Shown: one piece after another, positions 62,016 to 64,000 of the stretch
Position numbering within the stretch: position 1 is the stretch's first letter
How the letters are laid out: the number at the start of each line of letters is the position of its first letter
Assembly: GCA_964428745.1 (NCBI GenBank)
Contig: CAYRYZ010000005.1
Coordinates: 3,155-67,154 of the forward strand
Source: GCA-002713455 sp964428745
GTDB taxonomy: Bacteria; Fidelibacterota; Marinisomatia; Marinisomatales; TCS55
DNA: 64,000 nt
Reading direction: 5' to 3'
Position numbers and translations under genes: made by a program
The notes under the pieces: model-generated
Told to the model about the DNA's origin: nothing
The model's database searches: none
Seen by the model: only the letters and a program-made list of their open reading frames with translations

Positions 62016-63641
62016 TTAAGCTTTACTCATCAAATTTTCAACTGATGCATGAATAAAATCCCTAAATAATGGATGCGCCTTACTTAATCGACTTTTCAAT
62101 TCAGGATGAAATTGCCCCGCAACATACCAAGGATGATCAGGCAATTCAATAATCTCAACTAAGTTGAGTTCCTTGTTTACTCCAGAGACTTTGAGTCCAT
62201 TTTTTTCTAAGCGTTCGCGATACCGATTATTAACTTCCCAACGATGACGATGGCGTTCTGAAATCTTTTTTTGGCGGTAAGCAGTATAAGTTTTTGTACC
62301 AGATTCAATATGACAATCATAGGCACCTAAACGCATGGTACCTCCCTTTGCTTTAATTGCGCGTTGTGATTCCATAAGATCAATCACAGGATAAGGAGTC
62401 TTCTTATTGAACTCTGTACTATTTGCATTATTTAATCCGCATACATTACGAGCAAATTCAATAACAGCGCATTGCAACCCAAGGCATATTCCTAGAAAAG
62501 GAACATTTTTTTCACGGGCATATTTACACGATAAAATTTTTCCTTCTGAACCTCTAGATCCAAAACCAGGGAGAAGTAGAATCCCATCCATTTGACCAAA
62601 AATCTGTTCTGCATCCTTATCTGATTTGACATCTTCTGTTGCCACCCAATGGACATTCACTCTCGTATTATTTTCTACACCAGCATGAATAAATGCTTCC
62701 AAAACACTTTTATAAGCATCCGGGAGTTCGGTGTATTTCCCACACATTGCAATATTAACCTGATGTTTAGGTTTTTTATATTTAGCAATAAACTTTTCCA
62801 AATAAGAAACATCTACTTTGCCGGGCAGCTCTAGACGCTCCATAATAATATCACCTACATGCTGTTTATAAAGGGTCAAAGGAACCTCATAAATACTTTC
62901 CACCTCAGTTCCTTCAATAACATGATCTGGATTTACATTGCCAAAAAGACCAATTTTCTGCTTAACATCTTTAGTTAAACGATATTCAGTACGGGCAAGA
63001 ATCATATCAGGCGAAAGCCCAATCTCCCTTAGCTTCATTACAGAATGCTGAGTTGGTTTGGTTTTCAATTCTTCACTAGCTAGTATATAAGGGACAAGAG
63101 TAACATGCATGATTGTATGGTTATGATATCCAACTTCAAGAGATAATTGTCTAATTGCTTCCATAAAAGGTTGGCTCTCAATATCACCAACTGTACCACC
63201 AACTTCACAAATTACCACATCATACTTTTTTGGCGTATTGATTAATTTAATCCGTGCAATAATTTCATCAGTAATATGTGGAATGACTTGTATCGTCGCC
63301 CCTAAATAATCACCTTTACGTTCTCGATCTAAGACTGTGCTATATACCTGTCCAGAAGTGGCATTATTTATATTACTCATATTTAAATCTATAAATCTCT
63401 CATAATGACCTAAATCAAGATCGGTTTCAGAGCCGTCATCTAATACAAAAACCTCACCATGCTGATAAGGGTTCATTGTTCCAGGATCGACATTCAAGTA
63501 AGGATCTAATTTCAATATGGTGACGCGTAAACCTGCACTCTTTAGTAAATAACCAATTGAAGCCGCTGCAATCCCTTTACCTAATCCAGAAATTACTCCG
63601 CCTAGCACAAAAATATATTTTACTGGGGTTTTAGCTACCAA
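62016..63641 (-). CDS. pyrG: CTP synthase
   Basis: 541 residues, full length. The synthetase domain begins KYIFVLGGVISGLGKGIAAA and has DPYLNVDPGTMNPYQHGEVF near residue 47. The glutaminase domain has LLPGFGSRGSEGK near 352 and the nucleophile Cys in PFLGICLGLQCAVIEFARN near 378, with the C-terminal His/Glu in VAGQFHPELKSR. It makes CTP from UTP. CTP is the co-substrate of KdsB, encoded directly upstream, so the grouping with KDO genes makes sense. Confidence 0.97.
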   Translation of the reverse strand: MVAKTPVKYIFVLGGVISGLGKGIAAASIGYLLKSAGLRVTILKLDPYLNVDPGTMNPYQHGEVFVLDDGSETDLDLGHYERFIDLNMSNINNATSGQVYSTVLDRERKGDYLGATIQVIPHITDEIIARIKLINTPKKYDVVICEVGGTVGDIESQPFMEAIRQLSLEVGYHNHTIMHVTLVPYILASEELKTKPTQHSVMKLREIGLSPDMILARTEYRLTKDVKQKIGLFGNVNPDHVIEGTEVESIYEVPLTLYKQHVGDIIMERLELPGKVDVSYLEKFIAKYKKPKHQVNIAMCGKYTELPDAYKSVLEAFIHAGVENNTRVNVHWVATEDVKSDKDAEQIFGQMDGILLLPGFGSRGSEGKILSCKYAREKNVPFLGICLGLQCAVIEFARNVCGLNNANSTEFNKKTPYPVIDLMESQRAIKAKGGTMRLGAYDCHIESGTKTYTAYRQKKISERHRHRWEVNNRYRERLEKNGLKVSGVNKELNLVEIIELPDHPWYVAGQFHPELKSRLSKAHPLFRDFIHASVENLMSKA

Positions 63642-63643
63642 TT

Positions 63644-64000
63644 TTATTTCCCTACATTCTCTTTTAAATCATCCATCGTATCAATTCCTTTATTTACCTT
63701 TTCAGTTAGGACTACTTTGATACGAATTCCATTATCCAAAGCACGATATTGTTCAAGCTGAAACTTTATCTCATTTTCCGAAGGTTCAAAAGAAGTGAAT
63801 TTATCTAATACACTTTTTCGATAAGCATAGATACCCATATGATGATAGTAACCTCCAGCTTCAGATTCAATTGGATCTCGTCTGAAATTTACAGCAAATC
63901 TTTCCCTGTCCAGTAAAACTTTTACCGTATTGACATCGGTTAGTTTTTTTGCATCCATATTCATTCCTGCAACTGTAGCCATTTCTATAGTTTCATCTTC
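63644..64000 (-). CDS. kdsB: CMP-KDO synthetase, 5' part beyond the window
   Basis: The C-terminal part only, about 118 residues. The frame is open to the window edge, so the Met at 63982 is internal. The segment DVNTVKVLLDRERFAVNFRR, then GGYYHHMGIYAYRKSVLDKF, then LEQYRALDNGIRIKVVLTEK matches the C-terminal half of KdsB, and MDDLKENVGK ends it. The enzyme activates KDO with CTP for transfer to lipid A. It is the first visible gene of the kdsB-pyrG-kdsA-kdsC-lptC-lptB-rpoN run, each gene abutting the next. Confidence 0.93.
   Translation of the reverse strand, partial: EDETIEMATVAGMNMDAKKLTDVNTVKVLLDRERFAVNFRRDPIESEAGGYYHHMGIYAYRKSVLDKFTSFEPSENEIKFQLEQYRALDNGIRIKVVLTEKVNKGIDTMDDLKENVGK

Overview
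The window is a low-GC, gene-dense bacterial chromosome segment from a Gram-negative heterotroph. LPS/KDO genes (kdsA, kdsB, kdsC, kdsD, lptB, lptC, lpxH), a TonB-dependent receptor with a carboxypeptidase-like N-terminal domain, a Bacteroidetes-type GlmU-like enzyme and several FCB-style secreted proteins point to the FCB superphylum. The mix with a ferredoxin-type 2-oxoacid oxidoreductase, EtfAB plus a membrane Fe-S quinone oxidoreductase, and acyl-CoA catabolism fits marine Marinimicrobia (SAR406) best. That placement is inference. A run of exactly 100 N inside rplU shows that this is a scaffolded assembly.

Layout. 1-4958: end of a DUF5916 outer-membrane protein, then etfB-etfA-EMO, which moves electrons from acyl-CoA dehydrogenases to quinone. 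5189-9397: a lipoprotein and a TonB receptor, both carrying Asp-rich calcium-type loops. 9426-17971: an eight-gene operon for acyl-CoA breakdown with AtuA- and AtuC-like members, two MaoC hydratase subunits, a hydroxyacyl-CoA dehydrogenase, an acyl-CoA dehydrogenase and an AcuI-type reductase. 18021-20411: M20 peptidase and arginase-family genes bracketed by a 77-bp direct repeat, a 33-residue membrane mini-protein, and a GC-rich structured element before a PAP2 phosphatase. 20984-29786: DUF3467, zinc-ribbon, GlmU-like and J-domain proteins, methylmalonyl-CoA mutase, LysM lipoprotein, biotin ligase, zinc exporter, glutaryl-CoA dehydrogenase. 29954-32360: korA and a fused korB-gamma. 32372-37665: thyX, an O-methyltransferase and metH behind a SAM-II-like riboswitch with its own terminator. 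37942-41383: rng-rplU-rpmA and mdh. 41378-51389: Rieske protein, elbB, queG, NUDIX, two envelope proteins, tgt, radA and a very large protease/propeller/barrel protein. 51526-54293: lpxH with two envelope proteins. 54297-64000: kdsD, argF, hflC, hflK, rpoN, lptB, lptC, kdsC, kdsA, pyrG, kdsB.

Together the genes describe oxidation of organic and amino acids through acyl-CoA intermediates (acyl-CoA dehydrogenases, ETF, EMO, methylmalonyl-CoA mutase, KorAB, malate dehydrogenase). They also show B12-dependent methionine synthesis, queuosine tRNA modification and LPS assembly. The most notable regulatory object is the SAM-II-like aptamer, intrinsic terminator and predicted antiterminator lying between a good promoter and metH.
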